A stretch of 64,000 nucleotides of DNA from the NCBI RefSeq assembly GCF_027596085.1, contig NC_072458.1:21435814-21499813 (forward strand), written 5' to 3'. The notes beneath the pieces are model-generated. The model was given only the letters and a program-made list of their open reading frames with translations. It was not told the origin of the DNA and did no database searches. The position numbers and the translations under genes are program-made. Source of the DNA: Anoplopoma fimbria. Taxonomy: Eukaryota > Chordata > Actinopteri > Perciformes > Anoplopomatidae. The stretch's first letter is position 1, and every line of letters starts with the position of its first letter. Shown piece after piece: positions 12,667 through 25,000 of this stretch.

Positions 12667-15600
12667 TCAAAACTGGATCCATTGTCCGGCGTCGTTCTGC
12701 GGTCGTGACGGTGGAGGAACGGAGCTGCAGACACACAAACTGATGTTAGTTTTTCATATATTTTTATCTTTTATTCAAAAGGACAATAGCAGTGTTTTGC
12801 ATCTTATGACCTCCTTTCTGCAACTACAAAACAATACTGAACCATGAACAAAATGAACTAAAAACATGCCACTTTAAACTCAAATTTGTGTAAATGTGTA
12901 AAATGCACAAAATGTATGTAAACAAATATTTACATGATGTGGCCAAAAGAATATAGACACTCATTTCGACAGATCTTTTGCTGCTCAGAGACTCGACATT
13001 ATTCAGATCTTCTCCATTTGTTTTTTAACAATTTCATTCGAGTTCCTTTAAAGTAATAATTAATAGCAATATTAACTATTTATGGCCTTTGGTTCTCTGA
13101 TGAAAGCCCTTTGCATTTGCATTATTAAGAAGTAAATATCTGTTAAACATTCCCTGGAAAAATCTCTGGGAAGTGAGATCCAAAACACACCTGCAACTAC
13201 CGATAATAGCCACATGTCGCGCCAAAAATTAAAAAAAAAACGGAGATCTTTGCGATTTATTTTTGTCCTTTACAATTATTTACCAATTTATTTATATTTG
13301 AATTGTTTATCTGTAGTTTAAAAAGGAGTCCTGACCTCAGCCCCCCTCCAACATCTTTCATATAAACTGTGATTCAGGTCTTATCCCCCCAAAAACCCCA
13401 AAACAGGATCCCCAAAATAACTTTTTCCTAGAGTTACATCCATATACTTTTGGAATGCACAATGTAAATAACAAGAAATCACCTTGCAGGAGCGGAGAAG
13501 TCTCCCCAAAGATCTGAACTAGGGTTTGACTGAACCACTGTGTTCGAGTTACTACTGTCCAGCTCCAACAGGCAGGCTGACGGAGAAAAAACTCATTAAA
13601 AGCAGCTCATAAACTGACACACATTTCATTTTTCTGCAGCCTGAAGCTCTAAAACATTACGAGTCATTTAACGAGCAACTAATTACCACGGTGATTAAAA
13701 AATGAGGTCATTCCTGTAGAAAGAAGCTGCAGAGAGATATTTGAACCCCACTCACTCATGCTGACATACCTGTTGCCATGTTGCCCGTCTGAGGGGCTTC
13801 GTTGTGATTGGATGGGCCTGACAGAGGAGGCGGGGCTATCTTGCCTCCAGGTGGTGGTGGGAGGAGTCCAAACCCGCTTGAGCCCTGTGGGCGGGGTTTG
13901 TCCCTCTTTCTACCTTGCTAAAGGGCAGAGAAATGTAAAATGAAGTCTCTCAGATGTTTCATGAAGTTAAGGAATGTTTATGCTTAGTTTAGCTTTTAAT
14001 TCACTTGTGTTTTATCCAGTGTTTTTTGTTAGACTGCTACAAAACCAAATGCCTTTTGATGACAAATGAAATGCTCACTGATTGAGAGTTTTTGTTTTAT
14101 AGGCAGCATGAAGTTATTCCTAAAAAACCTAAATGAATGTGTCATTTTTCATTTGTTTTGACTCCTTTTAGGCTAATTTAACTATAAAACCACAGGACTC
14201 AAATACTGTTACTTAGCAACTGTGAAATTGTCTTCAAAATAATCAGAAACTGTAATAAAAAGCTGGACATTTTTGTTGATCTTACCCCTATGTTCAGTGT
14301 GATGGTCTGTCCCTCTTTAAAGCCCAAGTCCAGTTTAGGTCCCGAATCCCCGAGCTGAGCGTTTTTACTGAATTCATTCTCCTGTTTCACCCATCTGCAG
14401 AGACGCACACAAACAAAACCATCAGCACAGATACACAAATAAACAACGCATCCCAGCAGTTTCCAGGGAAAAACTACAGCGTGCAGCTTTCTAGTAAAGT
14501 AAAGTGCTGTAAATATCAAAGCGTCTTCTTTCGGCTTGGACTGCTACAGACGGAAATATAAAGACACCGTCAGTACTTTGGAAGCCTGCAATGTTCTAAT
14601 GTTCAGTCCTGTATTCATTGCTGTGAAACAACCCGGGCACTGCTCACTTGAAATGATCCTGCAGAGCCACGTTGAAATCAAAAGCGTCCCCTCGGTCCCC
14701 GAAGCCGACTCCTATAAAAGCACTGCGACCTGCAGACGAAAGATGATGTTTTAGTAACTGTGAATGTCTTTAAATCCAATTTCTTAAAGGGGATTTAGGG
14801 GCCTTCAGACAGGTTGTCTTCGTGGTCATTTTTCATATTATGTACATCCTCACCGTTGTCATCCTGTATCCGCAGAACGAAGTACCGGCTGGAGTCGCTG
14901 ACCGTCTCCATTGCAGCACCGGGGTACTCATTAATCGGTGCCTGGGCAAACAGCTCCCCTACAGGACACGAGGGGGAATGACAAGAGAGAAAAATATTAA
15001 GAAGTGGACCTAGTCATCGTGACGTCACACACTGGTTTGTGGACTGCTGTTTTGAAGGCTCGAGTTTGGCGATTTCGCCGTCACCATCTTGGATTACAGC
15101 CCGCCTTAAGCATCCCCTGCTTTATGGTCTGTTTGACTCTAAATGGAGCATCATTTACTAAATGAACATCATGCTGTATTGAAGAAGACTTGAAACTAGA
15201 GATTGAGACCATAAACTCATGTTTACAATGTTTACTGAGGGAATAAATCAAGAGAGAAGTAGAGTCATTTTCTCATAGACTTCTATACAACCAGAGGAGT
15301 CGCCCCCTGATGGACAGGAGAGAGAATGCAGCTTTAAGACACTTCCGCATTGGCTTCACTCCGGGAGTAAATAAAACTTTTGGAATGGGAGAGAAATTTA
15401 GTGTCATGTAATAACATTTTAATGTATAACAAACAATAAAGTCCCACCTGAGATCTTGTCCTCCAGTTTGATGAACGCCACTTGGCCCTTGGCTGTGACC
15501 CTCATCCGACCGGACCAGTCTGGAGTATCCAGCTTCCAGTCCGCTGCCCTGCAGACAAACAAGACGTTTGTGGGATATATTAACAGGAAATTGATTGGCA

Positions 15601-17342
15601 TTATCATTGATCTTAACTGAAATCTTAACTTAAATTAACTATATAACTATCCGTTCCACAAAGAATGTCTTTTTTTTTTTTACAATGGAAACCCTAAAAA
15701 TAACTTTAACTCTTGATTTTGACTTGGAAAAAAAACATCTGATCATCTGAAAGAACATTATAACAAGAGTATGTGTGATGCTATTGATTAGTCAAGTGAC
15801 AGAACGCTAAAATCAACATAATCTTAGCTTTGTATCATTGTAAATGATTCAAAACATATCATATTTTCAGGAAGATGATTAATACATGTATTACTCAAAG
15901 AAATCTTCAATTACACCTGTAGCTCTTTAGATTTATGAACCCTTAAAGAAATGAAGTCATCTCTACTTGTGATGCCACATAACAGATGCAAGGTTTGTGT
16001 TTCATTTGTAAGACTTTCAGAGATATATAGAGGTGAAAGTATCTGGTATATTAAAGGTATTTATCATTGGCTTGAAAAGGTGTAAATATCCAGTATTGTG
16101 CTTATTTTAAGGATTTTTTAGATGCTTAAAGAGGTCAAAGTATCCGGTATTTTAAAGGTGTTTTACATAGGCTTGAAAAGGTGTAAATATCCAGTATTGT
16201 GCTTATTTTAAGGATTATTTAGATGCTTAAAGAGGTCAAAGTATCTGGTATTTTAATTGTTTTAAGGTCCTTTTGTGATGTAAAGAAGAGGTGAAAGTAT
16301 CTGGTATTTTAAAGGTATTTTTCATAGGCTTAAACAGGTGAAAGTATCCAGTATTGTACTTATTTTAAGGATTTTTTAAAAGCTTAAAGAGGTCAAAGTA
16401 TCTTTTGTGATTAAAGAGGTGAAAGTATCTGGTATTTTAAAGGTATTTTTCATAGGCTTAAACAGGTGAAAGTATCCAGTATTGTACTTATTTTAAGGAT
16501 TTTTAAAAGCTTAAAGAGGTCAAAGTATCTGGTATTTTGATTGTTTTAAGGTCCTTTCGTGATGTAAAGAAGAGGAATCAACCACCTTAAACAAACGTTA
16601 CCATACATAACTAGTTATTTATTAATGTATCGGCTTTGGTATGAATATAAAAAGTGGGTTAATATTCATATTTACTCTTTACTTTAATGTAGCTGATCAC
16701 ATATGGATCAAAATGTGTATTTTATTATTGTTTATAAGACATAATCTCTTTGACTCTATAATAACTATAATAATTATAATAATAATAATATAATTTAATC
16801 AGAAAACCCTGAAAATGTAGCTTTTTTTATTTTTTTCTATTTATTTATTTTATTTATTTATTTATTTATTATTCATTCATTCATTTATTTATTTATATTA
16901 TTTATTCCCTGTTGAATTGACCCCCCAAGCTGTCACTCAAAAGTGCGGTTGTCCTGGCAACCCGCCCGCATCGTCCCCGGCACGATGACGTCACATCTCT
17001 GAACAACAACAACAACAGAGAGAGACAAAGATAAACGAACTCAAACCGTTAACACACACACACACACACAAGATGAACACCCGCCCCTCCCCTCCCCAGT
17101 CGTGCTTTGTAATCAAAGATCCTGGCAGTGAGAGTGTAACCCCCCTCCCCTCCCCTCCCTCCCCTCCGTCCCCTCTGCACCGCCAGACGCCGCCGTTTAA
17201 ACTGTCATCTTTGAAGAGCCGTTAACGACCGTTGGTTGCCACGTTACCTGTAGGCGCGGTTCGAAGCGCGCGGCGGGATGCGATAAACGTTGACATCGGG
17301 TTTCACGCACAGGATCGACTCGTACTCGCCCTCGGCCGCCAT
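12667..17342 (-). CDS. necap1/necap2: NECAP family adaptin-ear-binding coat-associated protein, complete, 263 aa
   Basis: Eight coding exons join in phase on the minus strand: 17248-17342, 15448-15548, 14854-14958, 14648-14729, 14286-14394, 13770-13917, 13483-13576 and 12667-12724 (792 nt with stop). The start [20 protein letters not shown] and the blocks [49 protein letters not shown] and [12 protein letters not shown] are the NECAP PH-like domain (residues about 1-165). A proline-rich linker with LLPPPPGGK follows, then [13 protein letters not shown] and the terminal WIQF. In NECAPs the C-terminal W-V-x-F and WGDF motifs bind AP-2 and AP-1/GGA ear domains and tune clathrin-coated vesicle formation; here V is replaced by I. 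Length equals human NECAP2; EFSKNAQ resembles NECAP2, but LLELDS and [14 protein letters not shown] resemble NECAP1, so the paralog is unresolved. Divergent from the epsin gene. Confidence 0.95.
15012..15361 (+). mobile_element. Dispersed repeat family A, copy 1 (in NECAP intron 2)
   Basis: This is the first of four copies (others near 32.7-33.3, 39.2-39.6 and 54.1-54.5 kb). The head carries GACTGCTGTTTTGAAGGCTC and GCCGTCACCATCTTGGAT; the body contains AAATGAACATCATGCTGTAT and the tail GAGTCGCCCCCTGATGGACA, ending in a TTGGCTTCACT phrase. The core of about 150 bp appears nearly identical in copies 1, 2 and 4, implying recent spread. No coding capacity is visible. It is a common percomorph interspersed element whose formal name I cannot give. 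Confidence 0.75.
16035..16565. repeat. Higher-order tandem repeat in NECAP intron 1
   Basis: Units of roughly 100-130 bp are built from three phrases: AAAGTATCTGGTATTTTAAA, CATAGGCTTGAAAAGGTG, and ATCCAGTATTGT followed by ACTTATTTTAAGGA. The order is preserved through four to five units with small deletions, giving a compound minisatellite. Confidence 0.85.
16947..16993. promoter_or_regulatory. X-box-like and perfect CRE motifs beside NECAP exon 1
   Basis: A near-palindromic GGTTGTCCTGGCAACC at 16947-16962 resembles RFX X-box sites (GTTGCCATGGCAAC), and a full CRE palindrome TGACGTCA lies 23 bp away at 16986-16993. They sit in a GC-rich patch just inside NECAP intron 1, between the divergent NECAP and epsin promoters and the gene bodies. 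Occupancy is inference. Confidence 0.5.
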
Positions 17343-17346
17343 CTTG
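17331..17346 (-). promoter_or_regulatory. YY1-type motif over the NECAP start codon
   Basis: On the minus strand CAAGATGGCGGCC spans the initiator ATG. It matches the YY1 core AAnATGGCGGC, which in many housekeeping genes lies just downstream of the transcription start and overlaps the translation start. It supports 17342 as the real NECAP start. Confidence 0.5.
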
Positions 17347-17359
17347 TTTCGACTGTTAT

Positions 17360-17367
17360 TGATGTGG

Positions 17368-17443
<76 letters not shown>

Positions 17444-17608
17444 TAACGGTCAGAAACACTCACCAAAATGCATCAGAAATGTGGAAATAATAAATTACAT
17501 TTATCATAATTTATTTTTCAGTTTCATTATAATAGAAGCAACACTGGGGGGTCAGAAATGTATATTTAATTGAGAAATAAAAATTAAAAAAGCTAAATAA
17601 TGTGAGGG

Positions 17609-17687
<79 letters not shown>

Positions 17688-17868
17688 CATACCCACTAAC
17701 CAGAATGCATCAGAGATGTGTGTGTCTTGATATTGTAATTTGATAGGAAAACATAAATTAATTTATCATAATTTATTTTTCAGTTTCATTATAATAGAAG
17801 CAACACTGGGGGGTCAGAAATGTATATTTAATTGAGAAATAAAATAAAAAAATAAATAATGTGTGTGG

Positions 17869-17904
<36 letters not shown>

Positions 17905-18240
17905 TAACGGTCAGAAACACTCACCAAAATGCATCAGAAATGTGGAATAAATAAATAAATTTATCATAATTTATTTTTCAGTTTCATTGTAATAGAAGCA
18001 ACACTGGGGGTCAGAAATGTATATTTAATTGAGAAATAAAATAAAAAAAACTAAATAATGTCCGTCAGTTAGAACATACCCACTCACCAGAATGCATCAG
18101 AGATGTGTGTGTCTTGATATTGTAATTTGATAGGAAAAACCAAATAAATTTATCATAATTTATTTTTCAGTTTCATTACAAAAGAAGCTAAACTGGTAGT
18201 CAGAAATGTATATTTAGCGTTAATTGATAAATAAAATAAA
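17360..18240. repeat. Four-copy duplication separated by TG microsatellites, between NECAP and epsin
   Basis: A unit of about 130 bp containing CAGAAATGTG, ATTTATCATAATTTATTTTT, CAGTTTCATTATAATAGAAG and GGGGTCAGAAATGTATATTT occurs at about 17450-17580, 17700-17845, 17903-18045 and 18075-18240. The units are separated by TG tracts (17370-17442, 17615-17686, 17873-17902), the last of which is lost. Alternating differences (TCCTAACGGTCAGAAACACTC versus CATACCCACTAACCAGAATG) suggest an ancestral two-unit block duplicated once. Confidence 0.85.
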
Positions 18241-18259
18241 TAAACATACTGTGAGGGGG

Positions 18260-19049
18260 CGTGGCCTAGCTGCTGCAGATTGCGGAAGCGGAAACCAGTC
18301 GTCGTGTCGTCTCCTGCAGATCTGCTCAGGGTTAGTCTGTTGTTTTTGCTGCAAATACGCATTTTTAATCCATGAAATCAGGCAGTGCGAGTGGTAGATG
18401 TGTGTTTAACTTAATGCATTAACTATTTCTCGAATAACAGCCGTGTAATTTGATCCCTGGAGGCTGATAGTTAAGCCTTCTGCAGCCTGGCTTTCATAAC
18501 TACGTGCCAGCTTCAGCCCGTCTTCAGTCGCTCTCCGAGGTCCTGAAAGCAAACCTCACAGATACAATGCATGCAAGCACGTCGACGTCCAGCAGACAGG
18601 GACCATGCATCATCCTGGTGCAATATTAATGCATGCATTTTGCTTATTTTAGCTAAAAAAACAGCCCTTAAGATGCTTTGCAGCTAACTAGCATGCAGAT
18701 TAGCCAGATAGCTAACCTAGATGAGGATCTAGGTGCATGCACAGAGCTTTGCATTCATGCATTCATAATAATTGTAAGCTTGCATTTGTCAGTCACTGCA
18801 AAACCCAATGCATCAGCTCTTTTTTGTTTCTTTCCTGCAGCTGTAGGATCTGGTTTCTGACAGTCAGGAGGATGCACACTCACTGAGCCGGCACTGAAGC
18901 AGCATATATAAACCTTTGACCGCACAGGCTTTGTAAAAGGTATGCTGGTTTGTATGTGATCGTGTGTGGATCCTTCCTCTCTGTGCTGACAAGTTTTTTT
19001 TCTGGATCAGATCGCGGTGGTTTGATTTCCCACCTCCACACCAGACACC
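18260..19049 (+). other. Probable 5' non-coding exons of the epsin gene
   Basis: GC-rich sequence near 18250-18315 ends in a possible donor (CTCAG/GGTTAGT). A clean non-coding exon fits 18841-18939, with acceptor TTTCCTGCAG and donor AAAAG/GTATG. The exon carrying the start codon opens after TCTGGATCAG at 19011. This is inferred from splice signals only. Confidence 0.45.
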
Positions 19050-22000
19050 ATGACGTCCTCTATGCTCCGCCGGCAGCTGAAGAACCTGGTCCAGAACTAC
19101 TCTGAGGCTGAGGTCAAGGTAAAGTTCCCTTTAGCATGAAAGAATATACATTACATTATTACGTTACAGTCATTTAGCAGACGCTTTTATCCAAAGCGAC
19201 TTACAATAAGTGTATTCAACATAGGTATTCAAGAGAACTACTAGTCACCAGAAGTCATAAGTGCATCTCCTTTCTTAAACAAGCATCTAAGAGCATAAAC
19301 CAGAGCAAAAGTACAGAAACAAACTAATATGAATACAATAAGTGCAACAAACTAATAGGAATACAATAAGTGGAACAAACTACTACGAATACAATAAGTG
19401 CAACAGACTAATAGGAATACAATAAGTGCAACAGACTAATACGAATACAATAAGTGCTAAGTGGAAGGCATATACGTTCTATTCTTTAAGTCTAGTTCAA
19501 GATACTTTTTATTTCAAAAGGATTCTGAAGCAATTTTGCTGTTATTAGATACTTAGCAGTTACCTTAAGAAGAGAGAGAACATCTGTAGGCCACTAGCAC
19601 ACCTACAAGATGACATTTGAACACACAGTTAGTCAACATATCTGTTGCATTTACATACCTGGAACATTTGTTGTCGGCACAACATGAGTTTGAAAGGTTG
19701 GGCCTATCAAAGGTTCAGTTGAGTTGAAGGTTATAGGTGCAAGATCACTAAAACAAGCCACATATTTAAACTCTTACAGTTCTCGTAAATCCCAGTGAGC
19801 CATTCTCTTATATCCTGACCTTCAGGTTTTAGGAACCAGGGACATATGGGGATATCCTTACTGCAAATATGCTGATATGATAAAACATGATCTGTAATAA
19901 CCTGCCAGAACAGATTTCTTATCATTTCTTTTGCATAAATAAGTGAGGTGATGGCAAGGATGACTTGCTATATTTTTTTTCACAAGCTGGCATCTCTGAC
20001 ATTTGGACTGCCGCCATCTTATATATTTCCTGACATTTCTTTCTTTGCTTCTTCTGCAGGTGAGAGAGGCCACATCTAATGACCCATGGGGCCCATCCAG
20101 TACTCAGATGGCTGACCTCTCCGACCTGACCTACAATGTTGTGGCCTGCAATGAGATCATGACGATGCTCTGGAAGCGACTGAAAGATGACAAGAACTGG
20201 AGACACATCCACAAGGTATCAATAACAATACAAAATAGGTGTATTTTGTAACACAACTTTGGTTTAAATACCCTTTAAAACTGTCATAATTGTGGATGTT
20301 ATGTCAATTTTAAGTTTTCAGCCTTTTTAATAGAAAATGGACATTTTCAAAAAACAAACGCACCTGTAGCACCAGACCTTTTTGCAATGTCTCATATGGA
20401 TGAGTTAGTGATAACAATATCTGAGGCTAATGAGGTCACCCAAAGATTCATCTGTAGCTCTTCTTTTGAAACTTGATCAACATTTCTCTGGTCTCAGACA
20501 ATAATTGATTTAATTTACTTTTCAGTTTCAATATATTCACAAAACTGTTTAAATTCAGTATATAAGAACAATCATAAGACATAATGGAAATATGTTAAAT
20601 TGGATACCCTAATAAGCTATCTGAAGTTTTAGAATAAGGACAAGCAGATAGTATTTAGAATATATTTTTACAAACATGTTGTCTAGATTTGAAAACGTGC
20701 ATGTTTTATATGGTAACATTCACAACCTACAACATACCATAAGACTCACCATATTACACCCCAAAGTCATAATCTTTACTTAGCATTTTATATAAAATTT
20801 AGAATTGAATCTTAGTATGTCTTCACAGAGTATTCTGCTTTAGAGGGACCTATAGATCTGTAGTGAAACTAAAACTTAAATTCTTAACATTGCATTGTTT
20901 ACCAGCTCGGCAGATTTTTACCCTTGTAGCTCTACTGAAATGTATTGACATTCAGTGAAGGCACTCGATGTGCCCTCACATGACATGATTTATTTATCTG
21001 GTCTTTAGTAAAGGTGTAAACTGCACCACATATCTGCTATTAAGTTACTGGCATCACCCAACTCAGTAACATGACAGACCATCGTGACTTTAAGAGTCTT
21101 GTGACTTTGTATTGGCACATGAGTTGCACCAGTGTCCACTACAAGCATTGCATGTTTTGAGGCTTTTGTATATTGTTTATATTTTCCTGTCTTATGAATT
21201 CCACAATTATATGTAAAACCAAAAAAAGCTCTTAGATTGTACAGATGTCGTTTCATATGAATGTGTTTATTGTCATGCTTTTCTTTTTCAAACCAGTCCC
21301 TGACACTGCTGGAGTACCTGCTGAAGACCGGTGACGATCGTGTGCTTCTGAAAATGAAAGACAGCATCTACATCGTCAAAGCTCTCACAGAGTATCGCTT
21401 TGTGGAAAAGGATGGCAAGGATCAGGTGATACTTTTAGTATCCATTTAAAGGTTGCATGCTGTACATTAAGGTTATCCATTATTGGCACTATGATATTCA
21501 TATCATCATACTCCTTTTAACCTCTAGGCCAAGTTAACAATTAAAGAATACAACATTTTGTGTCCCAAGCATTTGTAATAATCCAAAGAGTCCAAAAATT
21601 CTACGGAAGACAATGCTTGACACTCTCAAGCTTACAAAACTTTTGACATTTGGGGTTTGTTTTTTCAAGCTTAGACAGGAGGTCAGAGTATATCAAATTC
21701 TAATTTAAGCATATCTTTTCCCAGGGTGGAAATGTGAGAGAGAAGGCCAAAGTTGTCCTTATTCTTATGGAGGACGATGATAAACTAAAGGAGGAGAGAG
21801 ACTTTGCTCTCAAGACCAGAGAGAAGACGTCAAAAAGTGCTGCTGGTGAGCCCGTCTGTCCTAAACTATCACTGCTAAATGCCAATTATTTGAATTCATT
21901 TCATTTTTTATCTGCGTCTCTTATTCAATCTCTCTTCCATTCCTTCTAACAAGCCTCATCTACGGACGCCGTCAAGGATCCCAACTACAAGCCATGCTAC

Positions 22001-25000
22001 GTTGACGGGGCCGCAGGGCTTCCATCCTTGGACAACATACCGTCAGTGGCCGACTTGACTGCTTCGTTCGCTGCCCGCAAAGAGGAGCGTCTAAAACAGG
22101 AGGCCGAGAAGAAAGAAATGGAGAGGAGGGTAAGTGTAAAGCAAGTGCAGAGCTCATATCAGTTAGATCTCATGTCTTAACAAGACCGGTTTAGTTACAC
22201 CACTAATGAAGCCATGTGTAGGTGCTTGTGTTTACCTCTCTAATTGTAATACCCTAGGCCAAGATGAGTGAAGACGAGCTGAAATGGGAGGATGCCGGCA
22301 AAGGCATTGATGGTAAAGGAGGTGCTTGGGGAGGGGAGAAAGCAGCAGAGGAGGAGCAGGAGGAGAAGGGGAAACCAGATGCATGGGTAGACCCCAAAGA
22401 ACCTAAAGAAGCCACAGATCTATGGGGGGCTCCAGCTAAAACCAATGAGGATCCATTTTCAGCGCCAAAAACTGACGCCGATTCATTTTCTGCGCCGAAG
22501 AATGGAGAAGATCCTTTTGCAGCACCAAAAGATGACCCGTTCAACGCACCAAAAGACAAGGAAGATCCATTTACTGCTCCGAAAGAGAAACCAGATCCTT
22601 TCACTTCGTCTAACAATGATCCATTCAACGCCCCAAAAGATGATCCATTCAACTCCCCAAAAGATGATCCATTCAACTCCCCAAAAGATGATCCATTCAA
22701 CTCCCCAAAAGATGATCCATTCAACTCCCCAAAAGATGATCCATTCAACTCCCTAAAAGATGATCCATTCACCGCTCCAAAAGATGATCCATTCAACTCC
22801 CTAAAAGATGATCCATTTAATGCTCCAAAAGATGATCCATTTAATGCTCCAATAGATGATCCTTTTAATGCCTTAAAAGATGACCCATTCAGTACCCCAA
22901 TAGATGATCCCTTTACTGCACCAGCATCAACACCCCCTAAAGAAGACCCATTTGCAGCACCAGTATCATCTAAAGAAGATCCCTTTACTGCTGCAACAAC
23001 ACCCCCCAAAGAGGATCCTTTCTCTGCACCATCCAAACCCACCAAAGATGATCCCTTTGCTGCTGCTGCTGCTGCAACAACACCCCCCAAAGAGTATCCT
23101 TTCTCTGCACCATCCAAACCCATAAAAGAGGACCCCTTTGCTGCTGCAACAACTTCACCCAAAGAGGATCCTTTCTTTGCACCAATAACACCCCCTAAAG
23201 AGGACCCCTTTGCTGCTGCAACAACTTCACCCAAAGAGGATCCTTTCTTTGCACCAATAACACCCCCTAAAGAGGTCCCATTCACGGTGCCATCCAGTCC
23301 ACCAAAAGATGATGCCTCTGATCCCTTCAATGCCCCTCTAGTGAGCTCGCCTCAAGGCAGTGCAGATGCATGGGGTGCCCCTGCCAGCTCTCCACCCGCT
23401 GACGGGTCGGATCCCTGGGGGGCGCCATCTGCTCAAGAGGAAACAAAAGGCGGAGATCCCTGGGGGGACGGGACAAGCACCTTCTCACCTCTTGATAATA
23501 CTGATGCATTTGGAGATGCATCCAAACTGGACAACGACCCATGGGGAGCTCCAGGTAAGAAACTAACAAATAGATGCTTCGAAACTTCAGGTTGACTAAG
23601 TATTTTTTTTCAGAGCTCGCCTCCAAAACCCTTCTTTAGCAAATGGAACTTTCTCAGGTGTCATCAGACCTTCGATCACATTACAATAACTGGTCATATA
23701 TTGTGCAAGATCTAACCCCCTGTTCCACCCGAATCATCCCAGTGGGATTTTAGTATGTGGTTGGGTTGTTGTAATTTCCAGCATGAGGCAATACCTACCA
23801 CAAACCATTAATCATCACTTGCAACAACTGTGGTAAACACTTTATTGGCGAAATGGCAAGAACCCTGAGTAAGGGATTGAGGAACGTAAGCAGACATCTG
23901 TAAATATCAAACCAGTCACAACGACTGGGAAGGGGCTCAAAGTCATCTACCAGGAGTCAGTGAACAGCTGGGGAAAGATCAAGGACGCAATTTGTATCTG
24001 ACTCCAGAGACCGTTCAGAGACGGGTGTTACAATCGTCCCCCCCATTAAAACCTTCTTTTTTTTTCCAAGACCAAAGTTCCTTAATTGGGTCCCATGATG
24101 ACACCTGGGCCAGTTCCAGTTGCTGAACAAGGCTGTGTGATACGATTCAACGCTCTTTGAAAAGATTAAAAATAAACCTAATGTCTAGAATATCTTATCA
24201 CAGAAATAATGAAGCCATTACACTGACATATTTATCTTATATGTATGTTACTGTTTTTAACCGTTCTGCTCTATTTTCCCTGTTCAGCTGCAGCTCCAGT
24301 TAGCACAGATGATGCGTGGGGTTCACCTGCTCCACCCTTAGGCTCCTCCCCATCTAGTGACCCCTTTGGCGACGGCTCATCTAAAAAAAGTGATCCTTGG
24401 GGTGCGCCGAGCAAGGCATCTAGCAATGGGACAGGTAAATCACCCTTTAAACTCTTATTTCTGTGATCCATCCATTATTCATGAGAATAAAACCTCACTG
24501 TCAGCTTAGTACTCAGCAATAAAATGCTCCCCTCTGATTAAATCAACTAAATCTTTCTTCTGCATAGTTTGCAAAACATTTATGCTTGTTTTTAATCCAT
24601 AGAAGACTATGCCATCTGGTGCTTGGCTGAGAATGGTGACTCTAACACTTTAACTGTTTCTGTGCCTAGATCTGTGTCTATGTTACAGTTTTTCTTCCAT
24701 TTTTCTCCATTTTCACCCCCATCTTCCCATCGGTCTGCAGCTGGCTAACAAGCATAATCAATTTAACCTCTCTTCCGCTTTGCTCTTTCTTTCCTCCCTG
24801 ACCTGTCCCCAAAAGAAAACACCTTTTAGTGTAGAATTGGACCTTTATTGTATTGCAGGAGAGCAGGAGGAGAAGGCGTGTAGAAAGACTGCTTCGTTCC
24901 TGGGCTCTGCGGGGGCGTCGCTCGTCGACTTGGACGATCTATTTTCCTCTAATCCCAAACCCAAACAACGCCCCCACGCCAACACGCCCGTCGCCCAGAC

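Noticed and set aside
12483..12743. Cys-Val and Thr-His open frames across the TG tract
   Set aside because: Dinucleotide repeats are open in several frames; the last NECAP exon occupies the adjacent sequence on the minus strand.
22254..23330. 358-codon open frame antisense to epsin exon 6 (KGSSLGGV repeats)
   Set aside because: It mirrors the 24-bp DPF array on the other strand; the sense frame has ENTH-linked exons in phase and functional motifs.
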